In this document: positions 1-7,735 of the stretch, piece by piece | Layout: each line of letters opens with the position of its first letter | How positions within the stretch are numbered: the stretch's first letter is position 1 | DNA from: Mobilicoccus pelagius NBRC 104925 | GTDB lineage: Bacteria; Actinomycetota; Actinomycetes; Actinomycetales; Dermatophilaceae | Direction: 5' to 3' | Length of the DNA stretch: 64,000 nt | Assembly: GCF_000247995.1 (NCBI RefSeq) | Contig: NZ_BAFE01000052.1 | Span: forward strand, 1 to 64,000 | Notes under the pieces: generated by a model | Told to the model about the DNA's origin: nothing | Seen by the model: only the letters and a program-made list of their open reading frames with translations | Databases searched by the model: none | Made by a program: the position numbers and the translations under genes

Positions 1-1056
1 AAGCCGCTCGAGGAGGGCGCGGCGGGCCCCGGCGACATCATCGCGATCGCGGGCATCCCCGAGATCATGATCGGCGACACGATCGCCGACGCCGAGAAGC
101 CCGTCCCGCTGCCCGTCATCAAGGTCGACCAACCGGCGATCTCCATGACGATCGGTACGAACACGTCCCCGATGGCCGGCAAGGTCCGCGGCTCCAAGGT
201 GACGGCGCGTCTCGTCAAGGACCGCCTCGAGCGTGAGCTCGTCGGCAACGTCTCGCTCAAGGTGCTCCCCACCGAGCGTCCCGACGCCTGGGAGGTCCAG
301 GGCCGTGGCGAACTCGCGCTCGCGATCCTCGTCGAGCAGATGCGTCGGGAGGGCTTCGAGCTCACCGTCGGCAAGCCGCAGGTCGTCACCCGTGAGGTCG
401 ACGGCAAGATCCACGAGCCGGTCGAGCGCCTCACGATCGACACGCCGGAGGAGCACCTCGGCGCGGTCACGCAGATCATGGCCGCCCGCAAGGGCCGCAT
501 GGAGCAGATGACGAACCACGGCACCGGCTGGGTCCGCATGGAGTTCAAGGTGCCGAGCCGCGGCCTCATCGGGTTCCGCACCGAGTTCCTCACCGAGACC
601 CGCGGCGCGGGCATCGCCCACCACGTGTTCGACGGGTACGAGCCGTGGTTCGGCCCGATCTCGACCCGTCAGTCGGGCTCGCTCGTCGCCGACCGTCAGG
701 GCCCGGTCACCGCGTACGCGATGGTCAACCTCCAGGAGCGCGGCGTCCTCTTCGTCGACCCGGGCACCGAGGTGTACGAGGGCATGATCGTCGGCGAGAA
801 CTCCCGCGCCGACGACATGGACGTCAACATCACCAAGGAGAAGAAGCTCACCAACGTGCGCGCCTCCTCCGCGGACAACTTCGAGAAGGTCATCCCGCCG
901 AAGAAGCTCTCCCTCGAGCAGAGCCTCGAGTTCTGCCGCGAGGACGAGTGCGTCGAGGTGACGCCGGAGGCCGTGCGCATCCGCAAGGTCGACCTCGACC
1001 AGACCACCCGCGCCCGCACCGCGGCCCGCGCCCGCAGCGACGCGAAGAAGGGCTGA
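1..1056 (+). CDS. typA: TypA/BipA ribosome-associated GTPase, C-terminal part (5' end outside window)
   Basis: The reading frame is open from base 1, so the gene starts upstream and only 351 C-terminal codons are visible. TypA is an EF-G-like GTPase that binds the 70S ribosome under stress and helps assembly. The visible part lacks the G domain. It holds the end of beta-barrel domain II, the EF-G-like domain III, and the TypA-specific C-terminal domain, recognised by the RGLIGFRTEFLTETRG signature near visible residue 185. The C-terminus is a basic tail rich in Arg and Ala. The family is usually 600-640 residues, so a little over half is present. A hairpin terminator follows 20 bases after the stop. 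Family assignment is secure. Confidence 0.96.
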   Translation, partial: KPLEEGAAGPGDIIAIAGIPEIMIGDTIADAEKPVPLPVIKVDQPAISMTIGTNTSPMAGKVRGSKVTARLVKDRLERELVGNVSLKVLPTERPDAWEVQGRGELALAILVEQMRREGFELTVGKPQVVTREVDGKIHEPVERLTIDTPEEHLGAVTQIMAARKGRMEQMTNHGTGWVRMEFKVPSRGLIGFRTEFLTETRGAGIAHHVFDGYEPWFGPISTRQSGSLVADRQGPVTAYAMVNLQERGVLFVDPGTEVYEGMIVGENSRADDMDVNITKEKKLTNVRASSADNFEKVIPPKKLSLEQSLEFCREDECVEVTPEAVRIRKVDLDQTTRARTAARARSDAKKG

Positions 1057-1076
1057 CGCCCTCCTCACCCACGACG

Positions 1077-1109
1077 TCGAGACCGTGCCCTCCCGGGGTG
1101 CGGTCTCGA
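1077..1109 (+). terminator. Intrinsic-type hairpin after typA
   Basis: Inverted repeat TCGAGACCG (1077-1085) and CGGTCTCGA (1101-1109), a 9-bp perfect stem with a further short GC pairing in the loop. It lies 20 nt after the typA stop. There is no clear U-tract, as is usual in high-GC actinobacteria. Confidence 0.65.
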
Positions 1110-1211
1110 TGCGTCTTCGGCCCCGGGGGGCGTCGTTCGTCTCGGCGGTTTTGAACTCCGCATACCGATGCGACCATGGCGAGTGCCCGGGTCGGGGGCC
1201 TATGGTCTTCG

Positions 1212-1325
1212 TCAAGCCGCAACTGGTGTCGGTGGATGGTAGAGGGTGCCGTCGCGGAGCATGGCGTAGAGGACGTCGCAGCGGCGGCGGGCCAGGCAGA
1301 TGAGGGCGGAGTCGTGTTTCTTGCC
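1212..1325 (-). pseudogene. IS110-family transposase, C-terminal fragment
   Basis: Reading the minus strand from 1325 to the TGA at 1212-1214 gives 37 codons beginning GKKHDSALICLARRRCDVLY and continuing through MLRDG to PVAA-stop. This is the conserved C-terminal tail of IS110/IS117-type DEDD transposases, where a KRxxGKxHxxAL...LARRR...LxxMLRD motif closes the protein. The codon just upstream in frame is a stop (1326-1328), so homology ends abruptly and the other roughly 350 residues are missing. The bases after the stop (minus strand) read ACGAAGACCATAGG, similar in style to the downstream flanks of such elements. It is a dead insertion-sequence scar. Confidence 0.72.
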
Positions 1326-1433
1326 TCAGGATCCGATGATGAACCTCCGATACGGAGTCAGCAGCCGGCTGCCACGCCTTCGAAGAGACCTCACAGATGC
1401 GGGCCCCGTCCCCATCAGCGGTCACGCCGACGC

Positions 1434-1503
1434 CACCAGGCCCGGTGACAACACCCCCCGGATCATCCATGCGACAGGGCGATCAGTCATGCCGGGCCTG
1501 GTG
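1434..1503. repeat. 12-bp inverted repeat, 46-nt spacer
   Basis: CACCAGGCCCGG at 1434-1445 is the exact reverse complement of CCGGGCCTGGTG at 1492-1503. It lies in the gap with the IS remnant. It may be a hairpin, an element end or chance; no partner gene is evident. Confidence 0.5.
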
Positions 1504-1655
1504 ACCAGCACCCCTCGTCATCGGGGCGCGAAGAAGGTGACGGGGGCAGGGGGGATCCGCAGCTCACGGCGTCGGGGTGGCCGATCGGTGCTTGGCGCAG
1601 GTCATCGCCGTGCGGAGCTCGGAACGGCAGATCACCCCGACGGGGTCAGACGGGG

Positions 1656-2615
1656 TCAGAGGGACGTGCCGCGGGTCGTGTCCCCGCCGCTCTCGTGGTC
1701 CTCGCCGCCGAATGTCGCGGTGTCGTCGGTGAGGTCGACGGGGCGGTGGTACATGGGGGCGACGTCGGGGATCTCCACGGCAGGGGCGGGTTCACCGTCG
1801 CCGTAGAGGTCGGCGAGGACGGCGGCGATGCCCTCGTCGTCGTTGCTCGCGGTGACGCGGTCGGCGACGCGCATGACCGCTTCGATCGCGTTGCCCATCG
1901 CGACGCCGACGCCCGCCGCGCGGATCATCGGGACGTCGTTGCCGTTGTCGCCGAACGCCACCGAGTCGCCGACGTCCACCCCACGCGCGGCCGCGACGTC
2001 GCGCAGGGCAGAGCCCTTGTCGACGCCACGCGCGGTGGCCTCGAAGTAGAACGGGGCCGAGAAGGCGTGCTCGACGCGGTCGCCGAAGCGGGCGACGAAC
2101 ACCTCGGAGAACGGCCGCAGCTGCGCGGGCGGGCCGTACATGAGGATCTTGTCGACGTGGACCTCCCCCGGCGCGAGCGCGGTGAGATCGGCGACGGGCC
2201 GCACCGTGAGGTCGTTGCCGCGGGCCTCGATCGCCACCTGCGGGTCGTCGGGCACGTCGGTGACGAGATCGTCGGCGTCGCACAGGAGCGTGAGCACGCC
2301 GTGCTCGCCGGTGAGGGAGACGATCTCGCGGACGAGGTCCTCCTCGACGCTGTGCCGGGCGAGGGTCTCGCCCGTGTCGGCGTCGACGACGACCGACCCG
2401 TTCGATCCGGCGTAGACGAGCCCGCTCGGGTCGAGCTGCACCCGCCGCACGAGGCGACGCAGCCCCGCGACAGGGCGCCCCGAGGCGAGGACGACGCTCG
2501 CCCCGGCGGCGCGGGCCCGCGCGAACTCGGCACGCGTGCCGGGGAGCACCTCGCCGCTGCGGGAGAGGAGGGTGCCGTCGATGTCGACGGCGACGATCGC
2601 GGGAGGGGTGGTCAT
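1656..2615 (-). CDS. Cof-type HAD-IIB phosphatase
   Basis: 319 residues; a HAD-superfamily hydrolase expected to remove phosphate from small phosphorylated metabolites in the cytoplasm. All four HAD motifs are visible: DIDGT at 11-15 (nucleophile Asp11, acid/base Asp13), Ser45 in VLASGRP, Lys200 in VDKGSA, and GDNGND at 222-227. The long cap between motifs II and III is the IIB type seen in YidA/Cof proteins. A 50-residue acidic tail after residue 270 is longer than usual. The ATG overlaps the brnQ stop (ATGA), so the two are co-transcribed and translationally coupled. Substrate unknown. Confidence 0.88.
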   Translation of the reverse strand: MTTPPAIVAVDIDGTLLSRSGEVLPGTRAEFARARAAGASVVLASGRPVAGLRRLVRRVQLDPSGLVYAGSNGSVVVDADTGETLARHSVEEDLVREIVSLTGEHGVLTLLCDADDLVTDVPDDPQVAIEARGNDLTVRPVADLTALAPGEVHVDKILMYGPPAQLRPFSEVFVARFGDRVEHAFSAPFYFEATARGVDKGSALRDVAAARGVDVGDSVAFGDNGNDVPMIRAAGVGVAMGNAIEAVMRVADRVTASNDDEGIAAVLADLYGDGEPAPAVEIPDVAPMYHRPVDLTDDTATFGGEDHESGGDTTRGTSL

Positions 2616-4060
2616 GGGCGCGCAGCTCCTTCGGAACGGGTCGTGGCAGGCGCGACGCCGTCCCGGCGGCGCAGGAGGACGTGGATCGCGATGCCGACGA
2701 TGAGACCGACGAGGGCGGGCAGTACCCAGCCGAACCCGATCGCGTATCCCGGCAGCAGGCGCTCGGCGAACCCGGTGAGCGCCTGCACCGTCGGGTGGGC
2801 GGCGGCGCCCTCGGGCAGCGCGGCGAGAAGGTCGAAGAACGCCGCGGCGGCGGTGAACGCGACGACGGCTCGGGGGACCGCGAGCCGGTGCGCGACGTGC
2901 TCCCAGGCGAGCCCCGTGAGGACGACGACGATCGCGAGCGGGTAGAGGAACATGAGCACCGGCAGCGAGATCCCGATGATCGTCTCCAGGCCCAGGGTGG
3001 CGATCGCGAACGACACGACGACGAACAGGAGCAGCCACCAGCGGTAACGGCCGCCCCCGTGCGCCTGGGTCGCATCCCCGGCGCCGACCTCGCCGACCTC
3101 GGCCACCGTGGCGGTGCGGGCCCCGAAGAGACCGTCGAACATCTCCGCGCACGCGGCGGTGAGTCCGATCGCCGTCTTGAGGCAGGCGACGAGGACGATC
3201 GCGGCGATGAGGTACTGCCCGGCCGCACCGAAGTAGTGGTGTGCCGCGCCGGCGAGTACGACGCCGCCGTTGTCGGCGTCGGCCACCGCGCCGGCGCTCG
3301 TCGCGCCGAGGTAGGCGAGCGAGCTGTAGACGATCGCCATCGCGGCACCGCCGACGAGACCGGCCTTGCCGAGCTCGGCCGCCGTCCGTCGCGGCGAGGT
3401 GACGCCGAGGCGCCGGGTCGCGTCCACGAGGACGATCGCGAACGCGAGGGCCGCGAGGGCGTCCATCGTGTTGTACCCGTCGAGGAGACCTGCCGTGAGG
3501 GCGTGGCCGTCGTACGGCGCGACGGGAGGCGCCGTCGTCGCACTCATCGGCACGAGGAACGCGGCCCCGACGAGGAGGGAGAGCAGGAGGAGGAACACCG
3601 GCGTGAGGTACCGGCCGATCATGTCCATGAGCCGGCCCGGGCGCAGCGCGACGAGCGCCGTGACGACGAAGAACACGGCCGCGAACGCGACGAGCCATGC
3701 CGGGCGGTCGCCGACGAGCGGGCGGACGCCGATCTCGAACGACACCGTCGCCGTCCGCGGGATCGCGAAGAGCGGGCCGATCGTGAGATAGAGGGCGCAC
3801 GTGAACACCAGGGCGAACCGCCGCGACAGCGGCCGCGTCATCGTGAACAGGCTGCTCGCACCCGCGCGGGCCGAGGCCATGACGCCGAGGACGGGGAGAC
3901 CCACCGCGGTGAGGAGAAACCCGAGCGTCGCGGGCAGCACCGCCTGACCGGCCTCCCGGCCGAGCTGCACCGGGAAGATGAGGTTCCCCGCCCCGAAGAA
4001 CAACCCGAACACGAGCGAGCCGAGCAGAAGGGTGCGGGAGGGGTGCAGGCGCTGCTTCAC
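2612..4060 (-). CDS. brnQ: Branched-chain amino acid:cation symporter BrnQ
   Basis: 482 residues, an integral membrane LIVCS-family carrier importing leucine, isoleucine and valine with Na+ or H+. The N-terminus has the family signature FGLFFGAGNLIFPVQLGREA at about residues 18-37, followed by about twelve hydrophobic spans. The start is GTG at 4058-4060 with AAAAGGA on the minus strand 8 nt upstream as ribosome binding site. It is first gene of a two-gene operon with the HAD phosphatase and is transcribed away from metQNI, so the 248-bp divergent region probably controls both amino-acid importers. Confidence 0.94.
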   Translation of the reverse strand: MKQRLHPSRTLLLGSLVFGLFFGAGNLIFPVQLGREAGQAVLPATLGFLLTAVGLPVLGVMASARAGASSLFTMTRPLSRRFALVFTCALYLTIGPLFAIPRTATVSFEIGVRPLVGDRPAWLVAFAAVFFVVTALVALRPGRLMDMIGRYLTPVFLLLLSLLVGAAFLVPMSATTAPPVAPYDGHALTAGLLDGYNTMDALAALAFAIVLVDATRRLGVTSPRRTAAELGKAGLVGGAAMAIVYSSLAYLGATSAGAVADADNGGVVLAGAAHHYFGAAGQYLIAAIVLVACLKTAIGLTAACAEMFDGLFGARTATVAEVGEVGAGDATQAHGGGRYRWWLLLFVVVSFAIATLGLETIIGISLPVLMFLYPLAIVVVLTGLAWEHVAHRLAVPRAVVAFTAAAAFFDLLAALPEGAAAHPTVQALTGFAERLLPGYAIGFGWVLPALVGLIVGIAIHVLLRRRDGVAPATTRSEGAARP

Positions 4061-4189
4061 CGAAGATCCTTTTGTGAGGTGAGGGAAAAGGGGCAGGAAC
4101 GACGGTTCGGTCGCCGCATCGTCGAGAGATCATAGAACTTTCGGTCGGATGGCACGGTGGGGGATCCGGCAATGTCGACCGATCCATAA

Positions 4190-4209
4190 CGCCGACTTTT
4201 ACGTCGGCG
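4190..4209. promoter_or_regulatory. Palindrome between brnQ and metQ
   Basis: CGCCGAC (4190-4196), loop TTTTAC, GTCGGCG (4203-4209), a perfect 7-bp inverted repeat in an AT-richer patch of the divergent region. A possible -10 (GATAGT or TAGTAAT) lies about 10-18 nt downstream towards metQ. It could be an operator for an amino-acid or sulphur regulator; which protein binds is not known. Confidence 0.45.
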
Positions 4210-4308
4210 CTCATTTTGTGATAGTAATCCGGGGTGCGCGTGACCTCCCGCGCCCCACGTCACCGACATCGACGACGGTGCCCCCATCCCACCATGAAGG
4301 AATTCGCC

Positions 4309-5259
4309 ATGCCCCGCCCTGCCCTTTCCGTGCTCGCGCTCGCGTCGATCCTGCCCCTGACGCTTTCTGCGTGCGGCCTCGCGAACGGCGGGGGAGGTGC
4401 CGACGCCGACCCCAAGGCGCCGCTCACGATCATGGCGGATTCCGAACCTCATTCGACTCTGCTCAAGCAGGCCGAGAAGCTCGGCCTGCTCGGCGACGTC
4501 ACCATCGAGGTCAAGGAGATCGCGGGTGACGTCGACGCCAACCAGCTCGTGGCCTCCGGCGACGTCGACGCGAACTACTTCCAGCACGCGCCGTACCTCA
4601 AGAACTGGAATGCAGAGCACTCGGGAAACCTGCAGCTCGTCGGACTCGTCCACGTCGAACCCCTGGGGCTCTACAGCCGCAAGGTCCACAGCGTCGCCGC
4701 CACCCCGAACGGCGCGAACATCGCCATTCCCGCCGATGCGGTGAATCAGGCGCGAGCCCTGTTCCTGCTTCAGCAGGCCGGCCTGCTCACCTTGAACGTC
4801 AAGGCCGACGACCCCGCACTCGACTACGCCCAGGTGACGCAGAAGAACATCGTCGAGAATCCCAAGAAGCTCATCTTCACCACCGTCGACCGGCCCCAGC
4901 TCGCCGCCACTCTCGACGACCCGAAGGTCACCCTCTCGATCGTCAACGGCAACTACGCGCTCGAAGGCGGACTCGTGCCCTCCGAGGACGCCCTCGTCCT
5001 CGACGAGGTGGAGAACAACCCCTACGCCAACGGCCTCGTCACCCGCCCCGAACTCGTGAACGACCCCCGCGTCCGCAAGGTCGCGCAGGCGCTCGCAGAC
5101 CCCCAGATCGCCCGATTCATCACCACCACCTTCAAGGGCTCGGTGCTGCCGGCGACGCAGCCCGGCACCGCCGCGACCCCGGCATCCCCCACGAGCGCCA
5201 CGGATTCCGCCGCGGGTTCGGCGACGCCCACCCCCGCCACGGGGACGGCGCGGTCGTGA
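4309..5259 (+). CDS. metQ: Methionine-binding lipoprotein MetQ
   Basis: 316 residues; the NlpA/MetQ substrate-binding lipoprotein that delivers methionine to MetNI. Start chosen at ATG 4309 because AAGGA lies 7 nt upstream and it gives a clean type II signal peptide: a hydrophobic stretch, then lipobox LSAC with lipidated Cys22. Family motifs include DYAQVTQKNIVENPKKL and the DEVENNPYANG region. The last 35 residues are an unusual Ala/Thr/Pro/Ser-rich tail not needed for the family fold. The stop overlaps the GTG start of metN. Methionine is the usual ligand, but related proteins bind D-Met or other peptides. Confidence 0.93.
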   Translation: MPRPALSVLALASILPLTLSACGLANGGGGADADPKAPLTIMADSEPHSTLLKQAEKLGLLGDVTIEVKEIAGDVDANQLVASGDVDANYFQHAPYLKNWNAEHSGNLQLVGLVHVEPLGLYSRKVHSVAATPNGANIAIPADAVNQARALFLLQQAGLLTLNVKADDPALDYAQVTQKNIVENPKKLIFTTVDRPQLAATLDDPKVTLSIVNGNYALEGGLVPSEDALVLDEVENNPYANGLVTRPELVNDPRVRKVAQALADPQIARFITTTFKGSVLPATQPGTAATPASPTSATDSAAGSATPTPATGTARS

Positions 5260-6236
5260 TCGCCGTCGACTCGCTACGCAAGGTGTATCGCACGCCGCGT
5301 GAGATCGTCGCCGTGGACGACGTGTCGTTCGCGTTGGAGGACGGCGAGATCTTCGGCATCCTCGGTCGGAGCGGAGCCGGGAAATCGACCCTGTTGCGCT
5401 GCCTCAACCTCCTCGAACGCCCCACGTCGGGCACGATCACCGTGGACGGTGTCGACCTGCTCTCCCTCGGCGAGGCCGACCTGCGGGCGGCCCGGCGCCG
5501 CATCGGCACGGTCTTCCAGCACGGAAACCTCCTGTCGAGCCGCACCGCGGCCGAGAACATCGCGTTCGGTCTGGAGATCGCCGGCATCCCCGCGCGTCGC
5601 CGTGCCGAACGCGTCGCCGAGCTGCTCGACCTCGTCGGGCTCGGGGACCGCGGGGACAGCCACCCCTCCCAGCTTTCCGGTGGCCAGCAGCAACGCGTCG
5701 GCATCGCCAGGGCCCTCGCCACCGACCCCGCAGTGCTCCTCTGCGACGAGGCGACCAGCGCCCTCGACCCCGCCACCACCGAGCAGATCCTCGACCTCGT
5801 CGCCGACATCAATGCCCGCACCGGCGTCACGGTCGTCCTCATCACTCACGAGGCCGAGGTCGTGCGGCGCATCTGTCACTCCGCGGCGCTCATGGAGGCG
5901 GGCAGGTTCGTGGAGTCCGGCACGATGCTGCGTCTCGTCGGCGACCCCGAGTCGCGCCTGGCCGAGATCCTCCTACCCACGGGTAACCCCGACCGGACGA
6001 TTCCCGGGCGGCATCTCACCCTCGCGTTCGCCGACGAAAGGGCCGTCGACCCAATCCTGTCGCGCCTGACCCGCGACCTCGGCGTCGAGATCTCCATCCT
6101 CGGGGGGACCCTCGAACGGGTCGCCGGACATCAGGTCGGCCGCCTCCGGGTCGCCCACGACTCACGCGACGGAGTCACCGACGACGATGTCGTCGACTAC
6201 CTCCGCGCGGCGGGAGTGACGGTGACGGCGGCATGA
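5256..6236 (+). CDS. metN: Methionine ABC transporter ATPase MetN
   Basis: 326 residues; the cytoplasmic ATPase of the methionine importer. Walker A GRSGAGKST at 37-45, signature LSGGQQQR at 140-147, Walker B VLLCDEATSALDP at 160-172, and a C-terminal NIL domain (about 250-326), the regulatory methionine-sensing domain typical of MetN. Starts with GTG at 5256 inside the metQ stop (GTGA) and ends overlapping the metI start (ATGA), a tight three-gene operon. Confidence 0.96.
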   Translation: MIAVDSLRKVYRTPREIVAVDDVSFALEDGEIFGILGRSGAGKSTLLRCLNLLERPTSGTITVDGVDLLSLGEADLRAARRRIGTVFQHGNLLSSRTAAENIAFGLEIAGIPARRRAERVAELLDLVGLGDRGDSHPSQLSGGQQQRVGIARALATDPAVLLCDEATSALDPATTEQILDLVADINARTGVTVVLITHEAEVVRRICHSAALMEAGRFVESGTMLRLVGDPESRLAEILLPTGNPDRTIPGRHLTLAFADERAVDPILSRLTRDLGVEISILGGTLERVAGHQVGRLRVAHDSRDGVTDDDVVDYLRAAGVTVTAA

Positions 6237-6901
6237 CCAGGACCACGTGGATCGAGGCCCTGCCCGAGCTGCTCACCGCCCTCGGTGAGACCGCCTGGAT
6301 GACCCTCGGCGCCTTTCTCGTCACGCTCGTGTTCGGCCTTCTGCTCGGTGTGTGGCTGCGGCTCTCCGCGCCCGACGGCCTCCGCCCTCACACCCTGACC
6401 CACCAGGTTCTCGGGGGCCTCGTCAACCTCACCCGATCGTTGCCGTTCCTCATCCTCATGATCGTCCTCATCCCCGCCACGCGCCTCATCGCCGGCACTG
6501 CCTACGGCCCGACCGCGGCGATCGTGCCCCTCGCCGTCGGTGCCATCCCGTTCTATGCGCGAGTCGTCGAATCCGCACTTCGGGAGGTGGCCACGGGCAA
6601 GATCGAGGCCGCGTCGTCCATGGGGTCGACGACCGCTCAGATCGTCCGCAAGGTCCTGCTGCCCGAGGCACTCCCGGGGCTCATCGCGGGCGCGACCCTC
6701 ACCCTCGTGACGCTCATCGGCTACTCCACGATGGCCGGGGCGATCGGCGGTGGCGGCGTCGGCGATTTCGCCATCCGCTACGGCTACCAGCGCTTCAACA
6801 CCCCCGTGCTCCTCTGCGCCGTGCTCGTCCTCGTGGTCGTCGTCCAGGTCGTCCAGACGCTCGGCGACGCGCTCGTCCGTTCGATGAACCACCGACGCTG
6901 A
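6233..6901 (+). CDS. metI: Methionine ABC transporter permease MetI
   Basis: 222 residues with five predicted membrane spans, the permease of MetNIQ. The EAA-type coupling helix is seen around EAASSMGSTTAQIVRKVLLPEALPG's central part (residues about 123-147). ATG at 6233 overlaps the metN stop by four bases. Length matches E. coli MetI (217). Last gene of the operon. Confidence 0.95.
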   Translation: MTRTTWIEALPELLTALGETAWMTLGAFLVTLVFGLLLGVWLRLSAPDGLRPHTLTHQVLGGLVNLTRSLPFLILMIVLIPATRLIAGTAYGPTAAIVPLAVGAIPFYARVVESALREVATGKIEAASSMGSTTAQIVRKVLLPEALPGLIAGATLTLVTLIGYSTMAGAIGGGGVGDFAIRYGYQRFNTPVLLCAVLVLVVVVQVVQTLGDALVRSMNHRR

Positions 6902-7025
6902 CGCGCTCTGAGCACCGGCGTCCGCCGTGGAGTGGGGGAATCACGCCCCCTGCGGGCGCCGGGTCGTGGCGCCGCCGCGGTGTGCTGGAGGCGACACGCG
7001 CCCGGCGTACGCGGGGTCGGCGCGC

Positions 7026-7649
7026 TCAGAGTCCGGCGGGGGAGCACGCGCCGCGGACGGCGACCTTGACGAGGTTGCGCAGACGCGCCCGCGCGGACGC
7101 CGGATCGGCGCGGCCCGTGCGGGTGCGGTTGATCTCGAGGAGCGCCCCCGAGACGACGAGCCGCGCTGCGGACGGTGCGAGGTCGCCCGCCCCGGCGCGA
7201 CGGAGGAGGTCGGCGACGGCCGACTCGACCTCACCGACGATGTGCGCGACCTCGTCGCGGTGGGGGCCCGCAGCCCCGAAGAGGAGTTCCCGCGCCGTCG
7301 CCATGGAGAGCTCCGGCTCGGCGTGCGCGGTGTCGATGACCGGGTCGACGAGCGTGACGATCGCCTCGACCGGGTCGTCGCACCCCGCGAGGCGGGTGCG
7401 GACCTCGTCGAGCACCTGACCCCACCGGTCGGCGGCGACCATCATGAGCAGTTCGGGCTTCGTCGCGGCGTACTGGAAGACGGTGCCGATCGCGACGTCG
7501 GCGTCGCGTGCGACCTGGGCCATCGTCGTCTTCTCGTAGCCGTGCTCCGCGAAGAGCGTGGAGGCGGCCTCCCGGATGCGGGCGCGCTTCTCGGCCTTGT
7601 TCCTCTCCCGCCTGCTCACGGGTCTCTCCAGCTGTGTCATAGGCGACAT
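7026..7649 (-). CDS. TetR-family repressor beside oleate hydratase
   Basis: 207 residues. The N-terminal TetR helix-turn-helix lies at about 14-60 (FAEHGYEKTTMAQVARDADV, then the GTVFQYAATKPELL recognition segment). The C-terminal ligand domain is divergent. Two ATG codons are possible, 7649 and 7640; neither has a decisive ribosome binding site. It is divergent from the oleate hydratase gene with an 86-bp shared control region containing an imperfect palindrome, so it most likely represses that gene and itself, with a fatty acid or acyl-CoA as plausible inducer (inference). Confidence 0.87.
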   Translation of the reverse strand: MSPMTQLERPVSRRERNKAEKRARIREAASTLFAEHGYEKTTMAQVARDADVAIGTVFQYAATKPELLMMVAADRWGQVLDEVRTRLAGCDDPVEAIVTLVDPVIDTAHAEPELSMATARELLFGAAGPHRDEVAHIVGEVESAVADLLRRAGAGDLAPSAARLVVSGALLEINRTRTGRADPASARARLRNLVKVAVRGACSPAGL

Positions 7650-7659
7650 CCTAACGATA

Positions 7660-7690
7660 TTGACTCGACTTTAAAAGTGAGTACGCTCAA
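7660..7690 (+). promoter_or_regulatory. Promoter and candidate TetR operator for oleate hydratase
   Basis: TTGACT (-35, 7660-7665), 16-nt spacer, TACGCT (-10, 7682-7687), one of the best promoters in the window. The spacer holds ACTTTAAAAGT (7668-7678), a palindrome around a central A, framed by CTC/GAG (7664-7666 / 7679-7681) and TTGA/TCAA (7660-7663 / 7687-7690). A TetR dimer bound there would block the promoter. Confidence 0.6.
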
Positions 7691-7735
7691 TCACAGGTCC
7701 GGACGATACGTCCGGCATCCTGGAAAGGGAGAGTC

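Larger units (their letters stand above)
1057..1655. other. 599-bp gap with IS remnant and inverted repeats
   Basis: No intact gene is seen. In order it holds the typA hairpin, the C-terminal remnant of an IS110-type transposase on the minus strand (1212-1325) with its probable downstream flank, a 12-bp inverted repeat (1434-1445 / 1492-1503), and a tandem GACGGGGTCA pair near 1638-1657 just before the stop of the HAD gene. This is the most decayed-looking DNA in the left part of the window. Confidence 0.7.
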
